Origin: Myxococcota bacterium
GTDB lineage: Bacteria; Myxococcota_A; UBA796; JAFGLY01
Length of the DNA stretch: 64,000 nt
Assembly (NCBI GenBank): GCA_024276675.1
Contig: JAJRWT010000008.1
Location: forward strand, 42,050-106,049
Direction: 5' to 3'
The translations under genes and the position numbers were made by a program. Below, piece after piece: positions 26,805 to 35,686 of this stretch; the stretch's first letter is position 1; each line of letters opens with the position of its first letter. The notes beneath the pieces were generated by a model. It was not told where the DNA came from. It worked only from the letters and a program-made list of their open reading frames with translations, and did not search any database.

Positions 26805-28412
26805 ATGGCGCTTCTCGTTACCGGCATCTATCTGGACCAGCCAAACGACGATGCCATGGACCTGGTGGCAAGCCGGCTGAAGGTGGACAGGAAACAGATC
26901 AAGGATCTGCAGTGTGTGCGCAGATCCCTGGACGCAAGACACAGACCGCCGCGCTTCACCTGCAACTACCGGGTGCTCCTCTTCCGCGGAGAGAACACGG
27001 TCATGAGCCTGGGGATCCCCGGTGTACGGGAATACACGGAGAGGGATCAGCAACGATACGGAACCGCTGTCACTGGTCCCGCAAAGATCTCCAGGTGGCC
27101 CCGGGGAGTCCGTCCCATAGTCGTCGGCGCCGGGCCGGCGGGCCTTTTCGCCACTTTGATCCTGGCTCGTTCCGGAGCCGAACCCATACTCATGGAAAGA
27201 GGTGAGCTAGTTGAGAAGCGTATCGGAAGTGTCCAACGGTTCACGGGAGGGGCTCCGTTGGATCCCAACAGCAACATCCTGTTCGGAGAAGGTGGCGCCG
27301 GAACGTTCAGTGATGGAAAGCTCTATACCAGGCGGCGGGATGGCCTGGTGGGTTTCGTTCTGGAGACATTTATTCGTTTCGGCGCCGACCCTGAGATTCT
27401 GCGGGAATCCCACCCACATCTGGGTACCGATGGTCTCCGAAAGCTCCTGCCCAGGCTTCGCGAGCACCTGGTCTCAGAGGGGGCCCAAATTCGCTTCGGT
27501 GCCCTGGTGCGCCGGCTCATCCTGGAAAATGGCCGGTGCCGAGGGGTCGAGCTGGCGGATGGCCGGAAGTTTCTCTCTCGTCCCGTCATCCTGGCCATCG
27601 GTCACTCCGCCCGCGACACCTTTCGCTCTCTGCTCGAGGCGGGGCTCCATGCTGAGCCAAAGGCCATGGCCGTGGGAGTCAGGGTGGAGCACCCCCAGTC
27701 CCTCATCGACAAGGCTCTTCACGGGGAGTCCCATCCGGACCTTCCCCCAGCGGAATACCGCCTGACACAAAGAGAGAAGAACGGACGAGCAGCCTACACG
27801 TTTTGCATGTGTCCTGGTGGAGTGGTAATCCCAGCAACTGCACAGCCCGGTCACCTGGCCCTCAACGGCATGATCTTCAGGCACCGGGCATCTGGTTTTG
27901 CAAACGCCGCCCTGGTCGTGCAGGTCACAGCCGCGGACTATCCGGGGACAGATGCCATGGCGGGAGTGCGTTTCCAGGAGCAGATGGAAAGACTCGCCTT
28001 TGCAGCCGGTGGGGGCGACTACAAGGCTCCAGCGCAGCGAGTGGTCGATTTCGTGAGAAAGCGCAGGAGCACGTCGCTGCCGGCCAGCACGTATTCTCTG
28101 GGTGTCCGATCCATTCCGATGGACGACCTCCTCCCCCAGCAGGTGGCAAAGGTGATGCGCGTTGCCATCCAGGCCTTCGATGGCCGCATCGAGGGATTCG
28201 CCGGCGCCGAAGGCCTGTTGCTGGGACTGGAAACCAGGACATCATCGCCTGTTCGCTTTTCTCGTAGAGCCGATGGGCAGTCCCGGGGCGTGGCGGATGT
28301 GTACCTGGCGGGAGAAGGCGCCGGCCGGGCCGGCGGAATCGTGAGTTCCGCCATGGACGGAATCAGGGTCGCGGGATCCATCGTGGAACGTTTTGGAAAG
28401 GCGCCGGAATGA
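26805..28412 (+). CDS. FAD-dependent dehydrogenase, COG2509-like
   Basis: This 535-residue flavoprotein has an N-terminal region of about 100 residues (KVDRKQIKDLQCVRRSLDAR) seen in the family of uncharacterised FAD-dependent dehydrogenases. The dinucleotide-binding motif VVGAGPAGLFATLILARSG follows at about 106-124. NILFGEGGAGTFSDGKLYTR and a late GEGAGRAGGIVSSAMDGI motif, which closes the FAD site, are also visible. The enzyme is cytoplasmic and its substrate is unknown. The gene is divergent from gap across a 257-bp spacer and ends in a convergent arrangement with a small lipoprotein gene. Confidence 0.88.
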   Translation: MALLVTGIYLDQPNDDAMDLVASRLKVDRKQIKDLQCVRRSLDARHRPPRFTCNYRVLLFRGENTVMSLGIPGVREYTERDQQRYGTAVTGPAKISRWPRGVRPIVVGAGPAGLFATLILARSGAEPILMERGELVEKRIGSVQRFTGGAPLDPNSNILFGEGGAGTFSDGKLYTRRRDGLVGFVLETFIRFGADPEILRESHPHLGTDGLRKLLPRLREHLVSEGAQIRFGALVRRLILENGRCRGVELADGRKFLSRPVILAIGHSARDTFRSLLEAGLHAEPKAMAVGVRVEHPQSLIDKALHGESHPDLPPAEYRLTQREKNGRAAYTFCMCPGGVVIPATAQPGHLALNGMIFRHRASGFANAALVVQVTAADYPGTDAMAGVRFQEQMERLAFAAGGGDYKAPAQRVVDFVRKRRSTSLPASTYSLGVRSIPMDDLLPQQVAKVMRVAIQAFDGRIEGFAGAEGLLLGLETRTSSPVRFSRRADGQSRGVADVYLAGEGAGRAGGIVSSAMDGIRVAGSIVERFGKAPE

Positions 28413-28519
28413 ATCTCGCAGTGGGCAAGGGGTGCATTCCACCCTACTGTCCCCCAGGGCAAGACTGGACTGAAAATGCACTTTCGGGTGGAAAAACGGT
28501 GGCCCTACCAGGGAGGGTT

Positions 28520-28993
28520 TCAGTGTAGGAATACTTCGAAGGAGCCGTCCTTGTCGATTACCATCTTCACCCTGACCCGCGATCCGGATTCACGGCCTGG
28601 GCAGGTCGTGTCTTCCACTGTCCAGTCCAGGAAGCTGCTGTCTTCGGAGGCGGCGGGATCCATGGTCCAGTGGCCGCTCTCCCGGCAGTCCACTGATTCG
28701 TCCAGAATAGCCACCGTGCCGGTGGCGGACCAGGTGCCATCGGAGTTGAAGGAGAAATCTTCGTAGGTGAAGCTCACCTGCCCGGAGTCTTCGGGGCTCC
28801 AGTCGTGTATCTCCAGGGAAACCAGCTTTGATGCGAACTTCTTGCTGGCAGAATCCTTGGGGATGTCGACAGTCGTGGAACTTGTAGCGGGTTCTGGCGA
28901 AGCCAGTGGATCCACGGATTCGCTGGTGACGGCTTTACCGGCGCAAGCCGACCCGAAGACAGCGATGATGATGGCGAAGTGGGATCTCGTCAT
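28520..28993 (-). CDS. Small putative lipoprotein
   Basis: I do not recognise this 157-residue protein. The ATG at 28993 has AGGAGGGG about 9 bases upstream and directly precedes a short hydrophobic signal (FAIIIAVFGSAC), with Cys17 the likely lipidation site, though the lipobox is weak. The mature part is Ser/Asp-rich and beta-rich (GTWSATGTVAILDES) with paired Cys residues that could form a disulphide. It is probably an envelope lipoprotein; nothing in the neighbourhood hints at function. Confidence 0.65.
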   Translation of the reverse strand: MTRSHFAIIIAVFGSACAGKAVTSESVDPLASPEPATSSTTVDIPKDSASKKFASKLVSLEIHDWSPEDSGQVSFTYEDFSFNSDGTWSATGTVAILDESVDCRESGHWTMDPAASEDSSFLDWTVEDTTCPGRESGSRVRVKMVIDKDGSFEVFLH

Positions 28994-29178
28994 TTTTCGA
29001 GCCCCTCCTGGATTGGGGTGCGAGTGTAAGGATGAACGATCCGCCATCCATGAGTTATCGCGTTTCAAGTCCCGTGAACAGGGTGGTCCCCAAACAGGGG
29101 ATTTCGAGCTATAGCGGGTTGGGCCACCGGAACGTCATGGACCCGGAAGCTCGACCATGGTTCATTTCAGGGGATTTC

Positions 29179-29988
29179 ATGGAAGAAAATACGAGGATAG
29201 ACCGACTTGCCAGGTTCATCGCCCGCTCTGGCCACTCCAGCAGGCGTGGGGCCGACAGACTGGTGGAATCGGGGCAGGTGACGGTGAACGGTCACAGGAT
29301 CTTCGATCCTGCGTATCGGATCAACCCCGACGAAGATCGTGTGAAGGTGGGCAGCCACATGGTGAAGGGAAAGCCCCCCAAGGTCTACTATGTGCTCAAC
29401 AAGCCCCGAGGCTATATCACCGGGCGAAAGGACCCCAGGGGGCGTGCGAGTGTGCACGAGCTGTTTCCTCGTACTCCATTTCGCCTGGAACCAGTGGGCA
29501 GATTGGACTTCGATACAGAGGGCGCGTTGCTTCTCACCAACGATGGTGACATCGCGCACAAGTTGACCCATCCTTCCACCATGATCCCCCGCCGATACCT
29601 GGCAAAGATCTACCGCACACCTACCGAGAAAACGCTTCAACGAATACAGAAGGGCGTGACCCTGGAAGACGGCCGAACCGGACCATGCCTGTGTCGCGTG
29701 GTTTCGCGCACGAGCCGTGGGAACTGCTGGATCGAGATCACGGTGCATGAAGGGCGAAACCGATTGATACGCCGAATCTTCGCCGAGGTCGGCCACCCGG
29801 TCAACAAGCTTCGACGCCTGACCTTTGCCACCATCTCCGTGAAAGACCTGCCCAGAGGCAAGACCCGGAGGCTTGGTGATGCCGAAGTACGCCGTCTACA
29901 GGACCTGGTTTCGGGCAGGTCGATCCGTAGCCGAAAGCGAATGAGTGAAAAGGCCAGACACCGGCCCTCCCGACGGGGGCGACCGTGA
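29179..29988 (+). CDS. RluB/RsuA-family pseudouridine synthase
   Basis: This 269-residue RNA-modifying enzyme has an N-terminal S4 RNA-binding domain (LARFIARSGHSSRRGADRLV, then VTVNG) and a catalytic domain with VGRLDFDTEGALLLTNDGD containing the catalytic Asp. It also has KIYRT and a HEGRNRLIRRIFAEVGHPV motif. It would isomerise a specific uridine in 16S or 23S rRNA; RluB-like (23S) is likelier from the S4 and motif pattern. The ATG at 29179 follows AGGGG and the family start MEENTRIDRLARF. The C-terminus is a basic Arg/Lys-rich tail. Confidence 0.92.
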   Translation: MEENTRIDRLARFIARSGHSSRRGADRLVESGQVTVNGHRIFDPAYRINPDEDRVKVGSHMVKGKPPKVYYVLNKPRGYITGRKDPRGRASVHELFPRTPFRLEPVGRLDFDTEGALLLTNDGDIAHKLTHPSTMIPRRYLAKIYRTPTEKTLQRIQKGVTLEDGRTGPCLCRVVSRTSRGNCWIEITVHEGRNRLIRRIFAEVGHPVNKLRRLTFATISVKDLPRGKTRRLGDAEVRRLQDLVSGRSIRSRKRMSEKARHRPSRRGRP

Positions 29989-30057
29989 ATTACCCCCCGA
30001 CATCCAGCATAGTCGGCCGGAGTTCTCCCTTTCTGCCCAGGTATTTCGGCATGGCGC

Positions 30058-30086
30058 TTGACAGGCGCAATCTTGTTGGCTAACTA
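30058..30086 (+). promoter_or_regulatory. Promoter of tRNA-fMet
   Basis: A consensus TTGACA at 30058-30063 is followed by a 17-base spacer and TAACTA at 30081-30086, placing the start site about 18 bases before the tRNA. Confidence 0.7.
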
Positions 30087-30110
30087 CAGGGGCGTTGCAG
30101 ACGGTATTGT

Positions 30111-30187
<77 letters not shown>

Positions 30188-30191
30188 TGTT

Positions 30192-30231
30192 CAACCGGAA
30201 GATGGTCATTCCATCGTCCGGTTGATTTTTT
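30192..30231 (+). terminator. Rho-independent terminator after tRNA-fMet
   Basis: An imperfect 14-bp stem (CAACCGGA with TCCGGTTG, extended by AGATGG/CCATCG) and a 5-base loop are followed by ATTTTTT. This fits an intrinsic terminator. Confidence 0.8.
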
Positions 30232-30252
30232 CCCGGGCACCACAAATCTCAC

Positions 30253-30280
30253 TTGACGTTGCATTCTGTCAGATTAGATT
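30253..30280 (+). promoter_or_regulatory. Promoter of tRNA-Gly
   Basis: TTGACG at 30253-30258, a 16-base spacer and TAGATT at 30275-30280 lie just before the tRNA-Gly gene, after the fMet terminator, so the two tRNAs are transcribed separately. Confidence 0.6.
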
Positions 30281-30292
30281 CCTGCCCTCTTC

Positions 30293-30367
<75 letters not shown>

Positions 30368-30391
30368 TCCCTCAAGCTGGTCGGATGGGAA

Positions 30392-31711
30392 CTATGTAGC
30401 CTTCCCGTCATGGAACCACCTGCCCTTCCATTCCACGTCCAGCGAGAACACCGAACGCAGGACGATCCACATCAGGATGATGTTGCCAAGGGGATGGGTA
30501 AGCGCGTGAACGCCAGAACGCCCCTCCATTCGTTCCAGGCGGAACCTGAAGAGCAGAATGAGCGCTGACAGGCAGCCGACCCATATGAGCCAGGGCCACT
30601 CCAACAGCACCCACCCCCCCCAGAGATAGGCCAGCCCATCAAACGCCAACACAATGAAGGGCAGAAGCGTGCCGACGATGATGAACAGCACCAGGCCGAG
30701 GGCAACATGTGGTGCCCGTCCCAGCCCCTCGTACAGGTTCTTGGAGTACCCCCGCACGATTTCTCCCAGACTGCTGTAGAGGCGTACTCGGAAGGCCCAG
30801 GCAGCGTGGAGCAGGCCCGTCCTGGCGGCTCCGTGGGCGAACACCTGCGCCAGTTTGACGTCTTCCAGGACCTCTTGTCTGACCGAACCATGACCGCCGA
30901 GTTTTTCGTACATGGCCCGTTTCACGAGGATGAACTGCCCGTTGGCAAACGCAGCCGGCCTGGCAGGGTCGTTCACGGCGTCCAGATCGATGGACCCGCG
31001 GATGAGCCACCCCACCACGGGTATGACCGCCCGTTCCCAGAAAGTTTCAAGCCTCCACGAGCCGAACAGGCTCAGCATGTCCAGGGAATTGTCAATCATG
31101 TGCTTCAGGACGGTTCCGATGGTGGCTGGATCCAGAACCACGTCGGCGTCCAGAAAGAGCAGGTAGTCGTTGGAGGCATCTGCTGCTGCCTGGGACAAGG
31201 CCCAGGGCTTGCCGGCCCAGCCCGCCGGTGGAGTTTTGCCCTGCATTAGCCGGAAGCGGGGGTCTCCCTCCGCTGCCTCCCGGGCCTCCCGTGCGGTGGC
31301 ATCCGCGGAGCCGTCGTCCACGACGATGAGTTCCAGGGAGTCATGCTCGCTTTGCAGGATGGAACGAACGCAGGATCCGATGTTTCCTTGTTCGTTTCTG
31401 GCGGGAACACAGACTGTTGTTGCGGGCAGTCGTTTTTCTGGAGTTGCACCCGGGGAGGCAGCTCCAGGTGCTGTGGGGGTTTTCCCGGCGTGAATACCGC
31501 CCCACGGGGCCCGTGCGGTTCTGTTGCCCTGAGATGAGTCCCTGCCGGAGACATGTGAGTGATTGGAAGATTCGGGCTGTGGCTGTTCCAGTCGCCATCG
31601 CCTGGCCCAGTGTCCCAGACCAGCCAGCAGCGCCAGCCACAACAGGCTCAAAAGGCCCAGGTACCCCGCAGCCAGGAGAGTGGCCGTGCCCGGTTCTCCC
31701 CAGTGGATCAT
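30392..31711 (-). CDS. Membrane glycosyltransferase, family 2 (HpnB-like)
   Basis: This 439-residue GT-A enzyme has one N-terminal transmembrane helix, a Pro/Ser-rich linker, then a GT2 catalytic domain: VCVPARNEQGNIGSCVRSI, LELIVVDDGSADAT, the DXD motif LFLDADVVLDP and the acidic VLEDVKLAQ. A bundle of about three transmembrane helices closes the protein. It resembles HpnB/CrtQ-type membrane glycosyltransferases, which modify hopanoid or carotenoid lipids. It is last in a three-gene operon (GT-C-like protein, hexapeptide protein, this gene), with an ATGA overlap at 31708-31711. The acceptor is unknown. Confidence 0.85.
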   Translation of the reverse strand: MIHWGEPGTATLLAAGYLGLLSLLWLALLAGLGHWARRWRLEQPQPESSNHSHVSGRDSSQGNRTARAPWGGIHAGKTPTAPGAASPGATPEKRLPATTVCVPARNEQGNIGSCVRSILQSEHDSLELIVVDDGSADATAREAREAAEGDPRFRLMQGKTPPAGWAGKPWALSQAAADASNDYLLFLDADVVLDPATIGTVLKHMIDNSLDMLSLFGSWRLETFWERAVIPVVGWLIRGSIDLDAVNDPARPAAFANGQFILVKRAMYEKLGGHGSVRQEVLEDVKLAQVFAHGAARTGLLHAAWAFRVRLYSSLGEIVRGYSKNLYEGLGRAPHVALGLVLFIIVGTLLPFIVLAFDGLAYLWGGWVLLEWPWLIWVGCLSALILLFRFRLERMEGRSGVHALTHPLGNIILMWIVLRSVFSLDVEWKGRWFHDGKAT

Positions 31712-32922
31712 CTCTGCTCCAGGCGCCCGTCCACGACAGTGTAGGTGCCCGGGCTTGGGTCCGTTGGAATACGCGAGAGGACGAGCGATGGGTTGGAGAC
31801 TATGACAAGGTCCCTGGGGACGGCTCGGCCTGGAGCGATCTGCACGCCGGTACCAACTACGGCACCAGGTCCCAGACAGACGCCGCCGATTCCCAGGGGA
31901 GCTGGGAACAGCCTGCCCGCGGCCTTGACCCTGACCGCCTGGCCCAGAGCCATGTCCATGAAAGTTGCGCCGTATTTCAGGGAGGAGTCTGTCCCCAGCA
32001 CTCCCAGTTGGAGCATGCCCGCGCAGGCACTGCGGGTACCCAGAACCGAGAATTTTGCCATCGCCAGTCTCTGGACCACGGAACCGGGGCCGAGGATGGA
32101 AAACTCCACTATGGCGTTGTCTTCCACGCGCACTCCATCTGCCAGCAGGGATCCCCTGACAACGGCGTTGGCCCCGACTTCCACCCCTTCACCCAGCCAA
32201 CTCCCCTCCACGACGGCGCTGGGGTGGATGCGACAAGCCTTCCCCCGCTTGTTCAACTTTGCCATCACGCGATAGGGGTGGATACTGCGCGCCCTGACCA
32301 CGGCCAGCCCCAGCCGAAGAAACGCAACGGGGAGGCTGGCTCCGGCGAGTTCGCGCCACAGGAAGGGGCCAAGCCCCAGGAGGTTGGCCCAAAGAACCTG
32401 CATCCAGTGCCCCATGGGAAAGATGAGATGGTCCGAGAGGGGAATGTGCAGGACATCTGCGCCGAACTGGCTGTGGGGCACCGGGAGGTCCAACGGTCTT
32501 TCGGCAGGATCCATCTCGATGACGGGAGCCACGTCCAGAGTGGACCTCTGGAGCGGGACGCCGGGTGGCAGATAGCCGGCCAGAAAGCCGCTCCGCCCCA
32601 TCTCGGACTCGGCGAGAAAGGCTCCCAGATCACCCCCCGGGCGAACCGTGATGGGCCTGGCTTCTTTCCGGCCAATCTCCAGGATGGCCATGACCGTCGC
32701 AGAGTACAGGGCCACGTCGGCTGCCAGCACTATTCGCTCACGTTCCGGGTCGTCTTCTTCAGCGGGGCGAAGCCCAGCCCCCAGAAAGGCGCGCTCCTGG
32801 CGCGAAGAGAGCTTCAGGCCGAGCCAGATGGCATCGCCAGGGACGGTCTCCAGTCCTTCCACCCGTTGGCGGGGCGATTTGAGCACCAGGCCGAGCACCC
32901 GGGTGTTGTCAGGCTTCTTCAT
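31708..32922 (-). CDS. Hexapeptide-repeat (left-handed beta-helix) protein, transferase-like
   Basis: This 404-residue protein starts at the ATG at 32922, which overlaps the upstream gene stop as ATGA. Residues about 210-390 carry repeated hexapeptide-like units ([LIV]-G-x-x-x-x, for example VEGSWLGEGVEVGANAVVRG), the left-handed beta-helix of acyl/acetyltransferases and of nucleotidyltransferase C-domains. The N-terminal 200 residues look globular with an LAADVALYSATVMAIL stretch, but a nucleotidyltransferase GGxGTR loop is not visible. Sitting between two glycan enzymes, it may acetylate or activate a sugar. The precise reaction is unknown. Confidence 0.7.
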   Translation of the reverse strand: MKKPDNTRVLGLVLKSPRQRVEGLETVPGDAIWLGLKLSSRQERAFLGAGLRPAEEDDPERERIVLAADVALYSATVMAILEIGRKEARPITVRPGGDLGAFLAESEMGRSGFLAGYLPPGVPLQRSTLDVAPVIEMDPAERPLDLPVPHSQFGADVLHIPLSDHLIFPMGHWMQVLWANLLGLGPFLWRELAGASLPVAFLRLGLAVVRARSIHPYRVMAKLNKRGKACRIHPSAVVEGSWLGEGVEVGANAVVRGSLLADGVRVEDNAIVEFSILGPGSVVQRLAMAKFSVLGTRSACAGMLQLGVLGTDSSLKYGATFMDMALGQAVRVKAAGRLFPAPLGIGGVCLGPGAVVGTGVQIAPGRAVPRDLVIVSNPSLVLSRIPTDPSPGTYTVVDGRLEQR

Positions 32923-34619
32923 GGGGACGTTCCAGGGAGCCGTTGGGGCGCGTTGGCCCACAGGTCATAGATTCTCATGTTGTGGCTCTGTGCCATGGGT
33001 ACCAGCACGGACTTGAGGGCTCTGACAGCCGAATCGTGCATATCCGGACGTGCCATGGGGTCTACGTGCACCACCAGATAGCGAACTCCCTGTTCGTACG
33101 CCACCGAGCGCACCGAAGCCATGTACTGTTCCGGAGCGGTACCGGCCAGTGGGAGCGAGGCCAACATGGCCTTCCATACCGCTCGAGAGGCCCGGTTGTT
33201 GGGGAAGTTGAGACTCGCGGCCAGAGCCTTGTGGTGAATGGTCTGCTCGTATAGATAACGCCTGCCTCCAGCCACCGGGAAATTCATGACAGCGCCCTCC
33301 GGAGCTTCCGCCAACTGCTGAATTGGAGATGGAGGAGTGGCATCGGTGAGCTGGGGAAGGCCGTGGGTGGGGGCTACGACACGCAACTCCACGAAGACCA
33401 GCACGGCAGCCATCAGGGAGCCTGTCCGTGGTCGGCTCCCGTGGGCAGCGAGCCCAATAGCTCCCAACAGGGAGATGCAGAGCGATGGAAGCTGGCCCAG
33501 CCTGAACAGCAGAGACAGGCTGGAAAGACCAGGCAGACGTTCCAGCAACAGGTAGGGCAGGGGAATGGCCAGATTGGAAAGGAACACCACTGGTTGGCCT
33601 TGACGACACAGCACGGGCCCCATGGCCAGGACGGCTCCCAGCAGAGCGGAGACATACAGCCATGCCAGGCCGCGCCTTCGTCCGGGCATGGCTGCCGTGA
33701 GGAGACTTCCAACGACGAGAAGCCATCCCAGGTAGTGGCAATGGATGAAGTCCTCGCTGTATCGAGAGATGAACCTGAAATCGGGAGAGCGATAGTCCCA
33801 CGGTGCGAACCAACCCACGGGATCCGCCGGGCCGGTGCTGCGCCTGACGCTGGCCACCTCCCTTTGATCTTTTATGCCCACGAGACTGTCCTGGCCCGTG
33901 GCCGTCTCTTGTGCCAGTCCTGCAATGGGAAAAACAGGTATGAGCGAGATGGTTGAAACAATGAGCAGGACCAGGGAGCGCCTCTTGAGCGTGGTGCTGC
34001 CCTCGCCAAGCACGAGCAGGGCGATGAGCGCCAGGAACAAACACACTGCTCCGTACCAGGAGGCAAGGGCGCAGACAACTACGGCTGCGATGGCCGCCAG
34101 GATTCGTACCGGCCCCGGTCTGCGGATGGCCCTGATGACGGCCAGCAGTGCCAGCGGGAGCCAACCCGAGGCGATGCTCTCGCTGGTGCCGTTCTGGATG
34201 GCTGAGATGGTGACGGGGGCAGCCATGTATGCCAGCCCAGCGATCCATCCGGCTCCGGGCAGAGGGGTCAACTCCCGCGCCAGGCTGTGTGCTGCCCAGC
34301 CGGCAAACACCAGGTGAAACAGAACCAGGACCGAGTAGGTACCCACCAGGCCCAGCAGGGGGATGAGCGGAGCCGCCAGCACGGCATTGACGGGGTCCGC
34401 CACCAGTAGACGACCGCCGGTTGGATGGCCCAGGAGCATGGTGCTGGTAAGGGGATGCCCCTGCCAAAGGGCATCCTGAAAGAACCACAGCGACCAGAGC
34501 GCGTTCCAGAGGTCTGTACGCTCCGCACCCGGGACCATGGTGCCCATGTGAAGGACGAGCGGCCAGGTGATGGTGGCTGCTGCCGTGCAATAGACAGCCA
34601 GGCATCGCGGGAATGGCAT
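32919..34619 (-). CDS. Polytopic membrane protein, GT-C glycosyltransferase-like
   Basis: This 566-residue protein has roughly 10-12 predicted transmembrane helices across residues 5-430 and a soluble C-terminal domain (about 430-566, with SIRSVAYEQGVRYLVVHVD-like strands). The first loop contains acidic/aromatic residues (PGAERTDLWNALWSLWFF), and helices resemble GT-C enzymes that use polyprenyl-phosphate sugars. I cannot place the catalytic Asp with certainty. It is first in the three-gene glycan operon; both downstream junctions overlap by 4 bp, so the three products are likely made together. Confidence 0.65.
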   Translation of the reverse strand: MPFPRCLAVYCTAAATITWPLVLHMGTMVPGAERTDLWNALWSLWFFQDALWQGHPLTSTMLLGHPTGGRLLVADPVNAVLAAPLIPLLGLVGTYSVLVLFHLVFAGWAAHSLARELTPLPGAGWIAGLAYMAAPVTISAIQNGTSESIASGWLPLALLAVIRAIRRPGPVRILAAIAAVVVCALASWYGAVCLFLALIALLVLGEGSTTLKRRSLVLLIVSTISLIPVFPIAGLAQETATGQDSLVGIKDQREVASVRRSTGPADPVGWFAPWDYRSPDFRFISRYSEDFIHCHYLGWLLVVGSLLTAAMPGRRRGLAWLYVSALLGAVLAMGPVLCRQGQPVVFLSNLAIPLPYLLLERLPGLSSLSLLFRLGQLPSLCISLLGAIGLAAHGSRPRTGSLMAAVLVFVELRVVAPTHGLPQLTDATPPSPIQQLAEAPEGAVMNFPVAGGRRYLYEQTIHHKALAASLNFPNNRASRAVWKAMLASLPLAGTAPEQYMASVRSVAYEQGVRYLVVHVDPMARPDMHDSAVRALKSVLVPMAQSHNMRIYDLWANAPQRLPGTSP

Positions 34620-34972
34620 TCCAGGGGCTCCCAGGGGTTGGCTTCCAGAGGTACCTGCTGCTCAGGTTATCAATAATTGTTGAAAAACCCCAATTACAGC
34701 CTCGTGGCCGAGAAAACGGCCCGTAAGTCTATTCGCCACGTGATCAACGTGTATATAACAACAATATGGCGTGCCCAACAATCAGGCATCTGTCGTTGGT
34801 GGTCCGTGTCGAGGGGGGAATCGGCTCCCCCGGCATTGGTGGCAGGCGGGTTTTCCATAGACTTCCAGCCGCAACATGGTTCAAGATGGAGATCCACAAG
34901 AGGCTGTTGCCTCGAAGAGGCATCGGTGTTCGCCGAGAGTGGCCCCGGTTTCTTCAACGGGCGTAACGAGGT
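34620..34972. other. Intergenic region upstream of the glycan operon
   Basis: This 353-bp gap lies between two minus-strand genes. An AT-rich segment near 34665-34780 contains sequence such as GTATATAAC and probably holds the promoter for the glycan operon, but I cannot fix -35/-10 boxes. No credible gene is seen. Confidence 0.45.
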
Positions 34973-35686
34973 TCAGTCCATGGCGAAATACAGCGATGAG
35001 AAGTGCCAACCATCTGAATCGTACAACAGGTCGGCCCTGGAACCCTGGTAGGCTTCTTCCTTGGCCCATGGAGGTGAAAACGCTCTGTACTCGTCCAGGG
35101 AGAAGCCATTGTCCAGGAGAGTGATCAGAGAGTCCGGGTCACTTGGAAGCTCGTTCAATCCGGCAGGTGGGACTCCGGCCAACACCAGTCGGCGAGCCTC
35201 CGCGGCGAAGAGAGCCAACGATAGCTGCCGCGATTGGATTTCCCGATCGGTGCCCTTGTATCCCGGAGGAATGACCAACTCTCTCTGTATCCAGCCAGAA
35301 ATACTGCTACGGCACCCCGAACAGGTCACCAGGACCCGATCTGCCAGGAGACGTTGAACTCGAAGATGGGTGTGATAGCCCTTCAGCACCTTGACCTGTT
35401 CCCCTCTCTCGTTGACCAGGGTGACGGGAGCCGTCCTGGTCCAGGCTTCCACGGGCACTGGAACCGGAAAGGGTACTGGAGCGAGCACTGCGTCCTGGGG
35501 CTGCCCGGGCGCAGCCGGGAGTGGTCCCGCCGTACCTCCGGGAAGAGTCGGAGTGCTGCCCTCTGGCGGGCAGGCGGAGAGGATCGAAGAAAGGCCGAGT
35601 ACCAGGATGACCATTACCACGCCACATCTCGGGCCAGATACAGCATGGACGAGCCGGGTCTGTGGACCTTGGGACAGCCGGATCAT
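34973..35686 (-). CDS. Putative outer-envelope lipoprotein
   Basis: This 237-residue protein starts at the ATG at 35686, overlapping the upstream LamG gene stop as ATGA. A hydrophobic signal (VVMVILVLGLSSILSAC) ends at Cys39 with lipobox L-S-A-C. A Pro/Ala-rich linker follows, then an SH3-like beta stretch (PVTLVNERGEQVKVLKGYHT) with two neighbouring Cys residues (CSGC), and a helical C-terminus. I do not recognise the family. Coupling with the LamG lipoprotein suggests a two-component surface or periplasmic module. Confidence 0.7.
   Translation of the reverse strand: MIRLSQGPQTRLVHAVSGPRCGVVMVILVLGLSSILSACPPEGSTPTLPGGTAGPLPAAPGQPQDAVLAPVPFPVPVPVEAWTRTAPVTLVNERGEQVKVLKGYHTHLRVQRLLADRVLVTCSGCRSSISGWIQRELVIPPGYKGTDREIQSRQLSLALFAAEARRLVLAGVPPAGLNELPSDPDSLITLLDNGFSLDEYRAFSPPWAKEEAYQGSRADLLYDSDGWHFSSLYFAMD

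Noticed and set aside
31417..32970. 517-codon open frame on the plus strand
   Set aside because: It is antisense to the hexapeptide-repeat and GT2 genes and carries no family motif.
32965..34605. 546-codon open frame on the minus strand
   Set aside because: It overlaps the GT-C-like gene in another frame; its sequence is Gly/Arg/Ser/His-rich without hydrophobic segments or motifs.
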